NCBI RefSeq assembly: GCF_000195315.1
Contig: NC_015389.1
Coordinates: 1,922,001-1,986,000 of the forward strand
DNA: 64,000 bases
Reading direction: 5' to 3'
From: Coriobacterium glomerans PW2
Lineage (GTDB): Bacteria; Actinomycetota; Coriobacteriia; Coriobacteriales; Coriobacteriaceae
The notes below the pieces were generated by a model, which saw only the letters and a program-made list of their open reading frames with translations, searched no databases and was not told the origin of the DNA. A program made the translations under genes and the position numbers. Of the stretch, positions 35,897 to 43,814 are shown in pieces; position 1 is the first letter of the stretch, and every line of letters starts with the position of its first letter.

Positions 35897-36990
35897 TCAA
35901 TAGAATTCTTTAAGGTATTCCGTCAAAGCCAGAGCCGCCATCGACTGACCATAGGGCATAGCAGATATTTGAACGTCGTTATAGAACTCTTTGGTTTCTC
36001 CTATCGGAGTGCCACCGGATGTCCTTCCGAGGACACCGGTGTCATCGATATTGTCGAGCAGAGCCTGGATCCCTTTCATCGCGGTCTCTCGATGTCGTCG
36101 ACTTATTCGATGGTCGTGAACGGCTTTAAGGATGCCGTACGAAAAGCCCGCCGTAGCAGACCCTTCTAGATAGCTGCTCGAATCATCAATCAGCGTGTGC
36201 CACAATCCACTTTCATCTTGATAATTCTCTAAAGCCTCGACCTGAAACTTCAAAATTGTAGTCAGATACTCTTGGAAACTGTCTCCTCTCGGCAAATCCA
36301 AGAGATCAAGCAGCTCAGGAAATGAAATCGTTACCCAAGAGTTTCCTCTTCCCCAAAACGCCCCCGAAAAATTATCATTTCTGAGAAAACTCCAACCATG
36401 AAACCACAATCCGGTCTTCTTATCTTGCAGAAACTGAATGTGCAGCAGAACCTGCTTTTTCGCTTCCTCGGTATACTCGGGGCGATGAAGTACCTTACCG
36501 AGCTTGGCCAGCGTGAGGATGCTCATCATCAGAGTGTCGACCCACATCTCATCTTGATTCAAATCGCCATAGGTGACATGTTGGAATCCGCCTCGCTGTG
36601 TACGAGGTAGATCGTAATAAAGCCAATCCCCCCATGCACAAAGGTGTGAAAGATAGGCCTTGTCGTGCGTCTCCTCATACAGATATGCCAAAGTCAACAT
36701 TTGCACGGCGGTATTGATGTTCTTTTCCACCGGGGTCATACTGAATTGATTTCAAACCAATTCCTGATGATCTCGAGTATCTCAGGATTATTACTCAGCA
36801 TGTAATACTTCATCAAACCGTATAATCCGATTCCCGATGTCCATTCCCAAAAATTGAAACTTTTGTTATCAATCAGGGAGCCATCAGCGACTCGCACAAA
36901 ACACTCACCGGTAGGATCACACAAGTGGATTTCGTTATCGATGAGCAGCTGGATTCGCTTTTCAATTTCTGATTTGCTGCAGAGCATCAT
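35897..36990 (-). pseudogene. GH105-type unsaturated uronyl hydrolase, split by a frame change
   Basis: Two adjoining frames together match one GH105 (YteR/YesR-like) protein. The first, 36990-36736 (84 aa), holds NKSFNFWEWTSGIGLYGLMK and ends at WFEINSV; the second, 36739-35897 (280 aa), continues with NINTAVQMLTLAYLYEETHD, RGGFQHVT, DEMWVDTLMM, LWFHGW, FWGRGNSWV and SATAGFSYGIL. The sum, 364 aa, is the usual family length and no domain part is lost. The junction is ATGA: a single missing base after GT would restore one frame. It is therefore a natural frameshift, a sequencing error or coupled expression of two pieces. The family removes 4,5-unsaturated uronic acid from the end of oligosaccharides made by polysaccharide lyases. 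First gene of the operon with symporter and isomerase. Confidence 0.85.
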
Positions 36991-37776
36991 CTTGTCAGAT
37001 ACCTCCAGATCTCATGATTGGGATTCAAACGAAACAACCCTTCGATTACCCTCGTTTCGATTCTTTATGGTGATGAACGGACAGGACGTTTTTTAACACT
37101 GGTTTCTACCGATGCGCGCATAACACCTCAAAGAGCTTGAACGGCGACTCGCCGACCACTCCCCTCGCAACGGCTCGCGCTGAATCTTCTGACCAAGTCG
37201 ATCAGCCACTACACGTCAGCAGCGTTTTAGCGCCTTGCCCACACGGACTGGACTCTGCGTTGGAGCTTTCGACGACATCGCAAAGCGCAGCACCTCCTCT
37301 CAATCCAAATTCAAGTTCAAGTAAACTAGTTTGATCTTTCTCTGTAACATTGGATTTCTACGTTATTTGTTTTTAATTCTTCTTGGCACTATAAAAATTG
37401 AAAACCGTGTACTTTGTTGCAAACGGTCGGAAAAATGGGATGAACGGTAGATAAGCAGAGCTTAATTAGACAGATAGTAACATTTTAATCCGAAGTGGCT
37501 CACTTCAAGCTATCCTTCGATCTCGGCATGTCGATTGGTGAGCTGCGCGCGCACTTCCCGCCCCATTGAGCTGCCGCATGCGAGTGATTACCGATATCTC
37601 ACGCGGTTGACATGAGACCGTTGAAGACAGCGACCATACTTGCCGAATTGACTCATGTACATGGTGTATTGTCAGCAAAGTCTTTGTTTCTGGGCGAAAG
37701 CCCGGCGGACATGCGGTACGAACTATGCCGCCTTGCTTCGAGATTGTGTAAGTACGACATCAATCTGAAAAACAGC
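36991..37776. other. long intergenic region between divergent glycan operons
   Basis: About 900 bp to the next gene, mixed GC content. It must hold the promoter of the GH105 operon (minus) and of the SDR operon (plus). Fragments such as the frame at 37137-37334 have no family features. A repeated element, TCAAACGAAAC (about 37023) with CGTTTCGATT (about 37050), could be an operator for the minus-strand operon. Possibly decayed genes lie within; none is recognisable. Confidence 0.4.
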
Positions 37777-37797
37777 TTGACTTAACCGGTTTACTAG
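37777..37797 (+). promoter_or_regulatory. candidate LacI operator before the SDR gene
   Basis: TTAACCGGTTTACTAG (37782-37797) directly follows and overlaps a TTGACT -35-like hexamer (37777-37782), about 100 bp before the SDR start. It matches the core seen at 39606, 50227 and 52154. Confidence 0.6.
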
Positions 37798-37894
37798 ACT
37801 TGACTAGAAACATGCTCCTGTGCCGGAACTGGTACGATTTTCCGACATCGGCGCAATGGTTCATACTCAGGTCTCGTAGGTTTTGGGAGGAATC

Positions 37895-38713
37895 ATGGAG
37901 ACTGCTGGAACATTTTCCCCGGATAGCTTTCGGTTGGACGATCGTGTCGCGCTGATCACCGGGGCGGCGTACGGCATCGGCATGGCGATCGCGACGGCCT
38001 TTGCCGCCGCAGGAGCGCGCATCGCGTTCAATGTGCGGGATGCCGAGCAGCTGCGCGCAGCCGTTGACACGTACGCGCAACTCGGCATCGAGGCGCACGG
38101 CTATCTCGCCGATGTCACGGAGGAGTCCGAGATCGCCGAACTCGTCAAGACGATCGACCATGAGCTCGGCAGCATCGACATTCTGGTGAACAATGCGGGA
38201 ATCATCAAACGGGAGCCCATGCTCGAGATGAGCGCGGCTGATTTCCGCGAAGTAGTCGACATCGACCTGAGCGGGCCTTTCATCGTGTCCAAAGCGGTGC
38301 TCCCGGACATGATCAAAAAGGGGCGCGGCAAGATCATCAACATCTGCTCGATGATGAGCGAGCTGGGCCGCGAGACGGTCGCCGGATACGCGGCGGCAAA
38401 AGGCGGACTCAAGATGCTTACACGCAACATCTGCTCGGAATTCGGTGCTCACAACATCCAGTGCAACGGCATCGGTCCGGGATACATAGCCACCCCGCAG
38501 ACCGCTGCGCTGCGCGAGGTGCAGCCCGATGGCGCACCGCATCCCTTCGACCAGTTCATCCGCGCCAAAACGCCTGCCGGCAGATGGGGTACGCCCGAGG
38601 ATCTCGTGGGAACCGCGGTCTTTCTCGCATCGCCTGCCTCAGACTTCGTGAACGGCCAGATCATCTATGTCGACGGCGGCATCCTCGCCTACCTCGGCCG
38701 GCAGCCTCAGTAG
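37895..38713 (+). CDS. short-chain dehydrogenase, DhuD/KduD/gluconate 5-dehydrogenase type
   Basis: 272 aa SDR. Cofactor motif TGAAYGIG, NNAG, catalytic Ser152, Tyr165 and Lys169 (YAAAK), and the C-terminal IYVDGGILAYLG typical of the gluconate 5-dehydrogenase/KduD/DhuD group. Together with the adjacent RpiB-like isomerase it matches the DhuI-DhuD pair of streptococci, which turn the unsaturated uronate released by GH88 into 2-keto-3-deoxygluconate: DhuI isomerises, DhuD reduces. ATG 37895 follows GGGAGGA. Function inferred from family plus locus. Confidence 0.87.
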   Translation: METAGTFSPDSFRLDDRVALITGAAYGIGMAIATAFAAAGARIAFNVRDAEQLRAAVDTYAQLGIEAHGYLADVTEESEIAELVKTIDHELGSIDILVNNAGIIKREPMLEMSAADFREVVDIDLSGPFIVSKAVLPDMIKKGRGKIINICSMMSELGRETVAGYAAAKGGLKMLTRNICSEFGAHNIQCNGIGPGYIATPQTAALREVQPDGAPHPFDQFIRAKTPAGRWGTPEDLVGTAVFLASPASDFVNGQIIYVDGGILAYLGRQPQ

Positions 38714-38766
38714 CGTCGGCAGCCGAGAAGACAGGATCTTTCACTTCCAATACGCAAGGAGTGCAC

Positions 38767-39408
38767 ATGAACATCGCATTGATCAACGAAAACAGTCAAG
38801 CGGACAAGAACAGCATGATCGAGACGGCTCTCAAACGGGCGGTTGAACCGCTCGGACATACCGTTCACAACTATGGCATGTACACCGCAGACGATGAAGC
38901 GCAGCTCACCTATGTGCAGAACGGCATTCTCGCTGCTGTCCTGCTCAACGGCGGCGCCGCCGAGTACGTGGTGACCGGATGTGGGACCGGCGAGGGAGCC
39001 ATGCTCGCACTCAACTCGTTCCCCGGAGTTCTCTGCGGCCATGTCGCGGACCCGCTGGATGCCTATACGTTCGCGCAGGTCAACGATGGGAACGCTGTCG
39101 CTTTGCCCTTCGCCCTCAAGAATGGCTGGGGCCAGGAGCTCAATCTCGAGTACACGTTCTCGAAACTGTTCGGAGAGGGGTCCGGGAACGGATACCCACG
39201 TGATCGCGTTGTTCCCGAGCAGCGCAACAAAAAGATTCTTGATCAGGTTCGTCGCAACAACTTCAAGCCCTTCCCCGAACTTCTGCTGGGGCTCGATGAG
39301 GACCTCGTCAAGGGCGCACTCGCAGGCGAGCACTTCCAGGAGCTCTTCTTCCCCGCCGTCCGCGACGATGCCGTCGCCGACGCGGTCCGAAAGATTCTGG
39401 CGGCGTGA
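38767..39408 (+). CDS. RpiB/LacA/LacB-family isomerase (DhuI-like)
   Basis: 213 aa. RpiB fold: MNIALINENSQADKNSMIETAL, HTVHNYGM, the anion-hole loop VVTGCGTGEGAMLALN, GHVADPLDAYTFAQVNDGNAVAL. It is longer than ribose-5-phosphate isomerase (about 150 aa) through a C-terminal extension, as in the DhuI-type isomerases acting on 4-deoxy-L-threo-5-hexosulose uronate. The ATG follows AAGGAG. It lies 53 bp after the SDR gene and before a strong terminator, so the two form one operon. Confidence 0.85.
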   Translation: MNIALINENSQADKNSMIETALKRAVEPLGHTVHNYGMYTADDEAQLTYVQNGILAAVLLNGGAAEYVVTGCGTGEGAMLALNSFPGVLCGHVADPLDAYTFAQVNDGNAVALPFALKNGWGQELNLEYTFSKLFGEGSGNGYPRDRVVPEQRNKKILDQVRRNNFKPFPELLLGLDEDLVKGALAGEHFQELFFPAVRDDAVADAVRKILAA

Positions 39409-39453
39409 CGTGAGCATCTGAGCTGTTCTCCCTTGTTTGATCGCAGCAGGGCA

Positions 39454-39487
39454 GAACCCCGAGACGAGCAAAGTCGTCCCGGGGTTC
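39454..39487 (+). terminator. terminator after the DhuI-like isomerase
   Basis: GAACCCCGAGACGA (39454-39467), loop GCAAAG, TCGTCCCGGGGTTC (39474-39487): 14-bp stem with one mismatch, followed by a pyrimidine-rich TTCCGTTT. Confidence 0.8.
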
Positions 39488-39603
39488 TTCCGTTTGCCGG
39501 GAACGCTGGGCTCAGTCGAGGCCCTCGGCTGTCCTCCCTATCGTCAGGAGACGCAGTTTTCGAGGGCTTATGCAAGGAACGCTCAGTCGAATGCATCTTA
39601 CCG

Positions 39604-39623
39604 TATAATCGGTTTACTAAACT
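39604..39623 (+). promoter_or_regulatory. promoter and candidate auto-operator of the LacI gene
   Basis: A perfect -10 TATAAT (39604-39609) overlaps TAATCGGTTTACTAAAC (39606-39622), the same core as at 37782. A -35 is not evident. The overlap implies repression of its own gene. Confidence 0.65.
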
Positions 39624-39643
39624 GAGTATCATCAGGAGTTTCG

Positions 39644-40663
39644 ATGCCGAAGCAGAATTCTAGAAAACGCGTCACCATCAACGATATCGCCCAGATGACG
39701 GGAACCTCGAAAACCACCGTGTCCTTCTACATCAACGGAAAGACCGATCACATGTCAGAGGAGACGCGCCTTGTCATCCAAGAGGCGATTCGAAAAACAG
39801 GGTACGAACCCAGTCCGCTCGCGCGCGGCATGAACTCAAAGCAATCCAATCTCTTGGGCGTGGTCATCGGCGATATCACGAACACCTTCTCGAATCAGAT
39901 CGTCAAAGGCATCACCTCGGTCGCCGACGAGCATGGATACCGTGTTCTTGTCAGCAGCTCGAATTTTCGGAAGACCGATGAGCTGGCCTACATCGATCGA
40001 CTCATCGCCGTCGGGGTCGACGGATTCATCGTGCAGCCCACCGCGCAGTTCAAGAAGATCATGACCTACATCGAGAACGCCGGCAGGCAGACCGTCTTCA
40101 TCGACAGCAAGTTCTACGGTTACGAGTCGAACTGGGTGAAAACCGACAACTACGAGGCGTCGCATCGGGCGATCAGCGCCTGCATCGAAAAGGGCTACGA
40201 GCGCTTCCTGCTGGTGACCGCCGAGCCCGGGCTGCTTTCGTCTCGGATCGAGCGGTTCTCCGGTTTTGTCGATGCGCTTGAGCCGACTGAACTCGGCTTC
40301 ACGCAGCTCGAGCTCCATGACGACAAGGTACCCGTCGAGCAGCTCCAGGAGTTTCTCCGAAGCAACATCGATGGCGTGACGCCGACGCTCGTGTTCGCGC
40401 CCAACTGCTGGGCGCTTCCCGACATCTATGTCGCGATGCGGGAGTTCTATCCGCTCATGCCCGACCGCGTCGGCTTGCTTGGCTTTGACAACACGGATTG
40501 GGCGAGCGTGGCCTCTCCTTCGGTTTCGGTCGTCGTGCAGCCCGCTCAGCAGGAAGGAGCGCAGGCCTGCAAGATCCTGCTCGACCTTATCGCGCATGCC
40601 GGCAAGATCGACCCGCATCAGGTGCTCAGCTGCCGCACTCAGTGGGGAACCAGCACGCTCTAG
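39644..40663 (+). CDS. LacI-family transcriptional regulator
   Basis: 339 aa. Helix-turn-helix VTINDIAQMTGTSKTTVSFYI with hinge helix SPLARGMNSKQSN, and a periplasmic-binding-type effector domain (LLGVVIGDITNTFSNQIVKG, GLLGFDNTDWASVASPSVSV). ATG follows AGGAG. It sits between the SDR/isomerase operon and the convergent glycan hydrolase series, so it is the likely local repressor; the effector is probably an unsaturated or keto-deoxy uronate intermediate (inference). It converges with the beta-helix gene. Confidence 0.93.
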   Translation: MPKQNSRKRVTINDIAQMTGTSKTTVSFYINGKTDHMSEETRLVIQEAIRKTGYEPSPLARGMNSKQSNLLGVVIGDITNTFSNQIVKGITSVADEHGYRVLVSSSNFRKTDELAYIDRLIAVGVDGFIVQPTAQFKKIMTYIENAGRQTVFIDSKFYGYESNWVKTDNYEASHRAISACIEKGYERFLLVTAEPGLLSSRIERFSGFVDALEPTELGFTQLELHDDKVPVEQLQEFLRSNIDGVTPTLVFAPNCWALPDIYVAMREFYPLMPDRVGLLGFDNTDWASVASPSVSVVVQPAQQEGAQACKILLDLIAHAGKIDPHQVLSCRTQWGTSTL

Positions 40664-40709
40664 ATACGCGACAGGCTCCGGAACGCAGCGCCGCTCTCAT
40701 CCCGCGCGC

Positions 40710-41963
40710 TCATTTGGCACGATGCATCTCGTCGTCGGGTGCGCACCTGAGCGTGGTGGCGGCGACCTCATCGGCACGCACGATACGCGGACCCGAGAAG
40801 GGCTCGTCGCCGGCGGCAGCGTAGTCAACCTGGTTGCATTTCAGCACCGCTCTCTCGCCGATCTGCACGAACGGCTCGCCGATGTGATCGGCGTCCGGAT
40901 CGAAGACGATCTTTGCCCGAGTGAACTCGAGCGAGCCGGGCTCTTCCTCCGTCCCCCTGAAAAATGAGGGCTGACTCGCGCCGATGACGCGAATATCCTC
41001 GAAGCGCACGTTGAGAAGGGGGCGCTCAGTCTGATAGCCCTTCGCGCTGCCGTAATCATAGTTGATGAGACGCCCCGGCCGCTCGAACGTGCAGTCGCGG
41101 ATCAACCAGTTGCAGGCGTCCTCACGAATGACGTCGCCCTTGATAGAATAGTATTTCACCGCAGCATGCATGTGGTAGGTACCCTCGAGAATGTGAGGGT
41201 ACTCCCCCGGACCACTGAAGCGGCAGTGTTCGACAAGCAGATTCGCGCAACCTAGGCGCAGCGCGTTACATGCGGTGTTGAGCAGACAGTCCTCAATGAG
41301 AACATTGCGCGCGTCGAAGCCGGCGACACAGTCATCACCACAGCGCAGATCACAGCGGCGGATGATCACGTTGTCGCAGTGATGCACGTTGAAGCCATCA
41401 TGGCCGCCCCGGACCGCGACGTCCTCGATTCGCACGTCCGTGCACGAATCGATCTGGTGCGACCAGTTCGCCGCGTTGACGAACTGATAGCCGCTCAGAC
41501 GTACGCCTTCGCAGCGGCAGATACGAATGCCCATCGCACCGCGAAAGCCCTCTTCTCCGTTTGGATCGAAGCAGTCGACGCCGTCGATCTTTGATCCGGG
41601 CTCGCCGGTGATCGCGACGTTTCGAGCATCGGCCACGGTGATGAGCGCACGCGCGTAATGCTCGCAGAGCCCTTGGATGCGCGCGATATCGGGATCATCG
41701 ACATAGCGCAGCGTCGTGGAGATGTCCCAGTCGGTGTAATCGTCGATGTCCTCGCTGCCCAAGATCTGGGCACCTGCCCTCAGATGAAGCTCGGTGTCTC
41801 CGTGCATGAGGACGCTGCCGATGCGATAGGTGCCGGCAGGCACCACCACACGGGCCGGCCCCGTTTCTCGGGCCCGATCGAAGGCTTCCTGAAACGCCGA
41901 GGTCGCGAGCGAGGCGCCACCGGACGCCTCGGCTGGAATCGTTAAGTCTTGGTGCTGCACCAT
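40710..41963 (-). CDS. GH28-like right-handed beta-helix protein
   Basis: 417 aa parallel beta-helix protein of the pectin-lyase-like superfamily: VVVPAGTYRIGSVLMHGDTE, HLRAGAQILGS, then repeats of the NVxIxxC type including GGHDGFNVHHCDNVIIRRCD and CGDDCVAGFDARNVLIEDC. The GDD pair resembles the GH28 site, but the GHG and RIK motifs of polygalacturonases are not seen. No signal peptide, so it acts in the cytoplasm, consistent with PTS import. ATG 41963 follows GAGGAAGGG. Last gene of the long minus-strand series; specificity unknown. Confidence 0.8.
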   Translation of the reverse strand: MVQHQDLTIPAEASGGASLATSAFQEAFDRARETGPARVVVPAGTYRIGSVLMHGDTELHLRAGAQILGSEDIDDYTDWDISTTLRYVDDPDIARIQGLCEHYARALITVADARNVAITGEPGSKIDGVDCFDPNGEEGFRGAMGIRICRCEGVRLSGYQFVNAANWSHQIDSCTDVRIEDVAVRGGHDGFNVHHCDNVIIRRCDLRCGDDCVAGFDARNVLIEDCLLNTACNALRLGCANLLVEHCRFSGPGEYPHILEGTYHMHAAVKYYSIKGDVIREDACNWLIRDCTFERPGRLINYDYGSAKGYQTERPLLNVRFEDIRVIGASQPSFFRGTEEEPGSLEFTRAKIVFDPDADHIGEPFVQIGERAVLKCNQVDYAAAGDEPFSGPRIVRADEVAATTLRCAPDDEMHRAK

Positions 41964-42027
41964 AACCGCTTCTTCCCTTCCTCTTTGAATCGCCAGATCG
42001 CTCAGAGTCAGCTGTATGCGCCGAGCG

Positions 42028-42939
42028 TCATGAAATGCTGGCGGCTTCATCGCTCCAGACGATCTCCATCGGATCATGCCGATCATCGGTGAAGCGCACA
42101 GCAACCAAGCTGTAGCGCGAGGTGCCGAGATCCTCTCGGCACCAGTGATCTATCAATGCGAGATAGCCGTCACCCGCCCGGAAGATGCAGGTGATCTGCC
42201 CGTCAAAGGTTGTGTGCTCGCGTGGTCCGCGGCAGGGGTTGTCGATCAGCCTCCATCTGCCATCCATGGCGACGGCCGTGCCGAACAGCGCCGCGTTCGG
42301 GTGCCATCCGCTGCATCCTGAGGTGACCAGATAGCGTTGATCGTGGGCGGCGAACACGCAGGGCGCTTCCCTCTTCTGATCGATGAACACCCGGGCGAAG
42401 TCGCCTTCGACATCGAGGCAGTCTTCGGTGAGTGCAGCGATGTGAAGCGTCCAGTTGCTCTCTGAGCTGTAGATGACGTAGATGCGCCCCTGCTCCTCGG
42501 AGAACAGCGTCATGTCCCTGCTCTGCTGATTATTCGGTCGCATAGCTCGAACTAATTCGAAGGGGCCCGCAGGATCGCTCGCCATCGCGACGCCGATCGA
42601 CGCAGCACGGTAGGTCGCATCATCGGCGTGGAACCACATCACATAGCGACCGGTCGCCTCGCAGCGCACGACGCGCGGTCGCTCAACCACACCCGAGGGC
42701 CGCATGAGCGGACAAGGATGATCTGGCGAGGTGGGCAACACGAGTCCGCAGTCGTGCCAAGATCTCAGATCGGCCGATCGATAGCAGCGGATACCGATCG
42801 CCTCGACCCGCCGATCGCGGGTCTCGCACGATTTGTCCTCCCCGTACCAGAAGAATCCATCATCTGTCGGCAGAATCCAACCGCCGTGCGCTTGAATGGG
42901 CCTGCCGCGCTCATCGAACCACATCGAATTATTTCGCAT
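42028..42939 (-). CDS. GH43 glycosidase, exo-beta-1,3-galactanase-like (subfamily 24 type)
   Basis: 303 aa five-bladed beta-propeller. The N-terminal RGRPIQAHGGWIL with FFWYGEDK, then ERPRVV, YVMWFHAD, GVAMASDPAGPF, SRDMTLF and IYVIYSSES match the exo-beta-1,3-galactanase branch of GH43. That branch removes galactose (often with beta-1,6 side chains) from type II arabinogalactan. No signal peptide. The ATG at 42939 has CGGAGCG upstream and overlaps the previous gene's stop by 11 bp; the longer frame is not family-like. Confidence 0.85.
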   Translation of the reverse strand: MRNNSMWFDERGRPIQAHGGWILPTDDGFFWYGEDKSCETRDRRVEAIGIRCYRSADLRSWHDCGLVLPTSPDHPCPLMRPSGVVERPRVVRCEATGRYVMWFHADDATYRAASIGVAMASDPAGPFELVRAMRPNNQQSRDMTLFSEEQGRIYVIYSSESNWTLHIAALTEDCLDVEGDFARVFIDQKREAPCVFAAHDQRYLVTSGCSGWHPNAALFGTAVAMDGRWRLIDNPCRGPREHTTFDGQITCIFRAGDGYLALIDHWCREDLGTSRYSLVAVRFTDDRHDPMEIVWSDEAASIS

Positions 42940-43813
42940 CTGATCGCTCCGTATCACCCGTGTCGGCTTGGTCATCTTCAACGCGGCGCGGGTCCCGGAC
43001 GCTCCACGAGCCCGGATCGGTTTCGCGACCCATGACCATGATCTGGGACAGCCCGGGAAAGCCGTGCTCCTCCGCCTTCTCCAACTGTGAAAGGGCAAGC
43101 CATGCGATGCGAGCGCCACCGAGCGGAAACGTCTGACGCAGGCCCGTGGCCGCGAGCCGCAATGTCACCTGCTGGCCGTCGGACAGCGTGAGCAGCGCAC
43201 TGCGCCACCAGGTGTCGTGAGGAAAATCTGTTCGCAGATACAGCCGCAGCTCATCAGCGATCACCGATCTTCCGAACTCGATTTTGAGCCAAGCGTCGCG
43301 CTGGTCGTTGATACCCCAAGACTCATGGGGCCAGCTGCCATGCCTGCCTGTCTCGAATACTCCGTCGATCGCGTTGCGCGCAAGAAACTGGGGATTGTCG
43401 CAGCGAACGTTGGTCACCGCATGCGGATAGAGCACGGGTGCCGAGCCCGACGGCAAGCTCAGATCATGGGAGTTCTCAGCGAGGTTGCGCCAAGATTCTC
43501 GCTCCCGCTCATCGAGGACCCGAACATAGCCCCAGTGCCGCTCGCCGGCAAACGCGCGGGGTCCATAGGCCTTGCGCTCATCTCCGAACGGGATCATGAA
43601 GGTGAAGGTGCGATCTGTGAGCAGCACCACGCTCTCCGACAAACCGCGATCGAGACACATGGCGAGCATCTGAGGCGGAGCCGCACAGCTGAGCACGATC
43701 TGGTCGCCCGGCGCGTAACTGCCGCGCCAGCCGAGAGTCACCTCATCGGCCCGGTTGCCTCGCCATCTCAGGATGCCCGTGCCGGTGCGCACCTCGAGAC
43801 CCAGCTCCGCCAT
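42929..43813 (-). CDS. uncharacterised protein with discoidin-like C-terminal domain
   Basis: 294 aa. The C-terminal half resembles galactose-binding/F5-8-type beta-sandwiches: NAIDGVFETGRHGSWPHESW, DAWLKIEFGRSVIADELRLY and a late IAWLALSQLEKAEEHGFPGL. The N-terminal half has beta-rich sequence without recognised family. No signal peptide. The ATG at 43813 starts one base after the GH43 stop (TGAGATG), and the downstream gene overlaps its end, so it is made in step with the glycosidases. Possible role: sugar binding or an unrecognised glycosidase. Confidence 0.7.
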   Translation of the reverse strand: MAELGLEVRTGTGILRWRGNRADEVTLGWRGSYAPGDQIVLSCAAPPQMLAMCLDRGLSESVVLLTDRTFTFMIPFGDERKAYGPRAFAGERHWGYVRVLDERERESWRNLAENSHDLSLPSGSAPVLYPHAVTNVRCDNPQFLARNAIDGVFETGRHGSWPHESWGINDQRDAWLKIEFGRSVIADELRLYLRTDFPHDTWWRSALLTLSDGQQVTLRLAATGLRQTFPLGGARIAWLALSQLEKAEEHGFPGLSQIMVMGRETDPGSWSVRDPRRVEDDQADTGDTERSDAK

Positions 43814-43814
43814 C

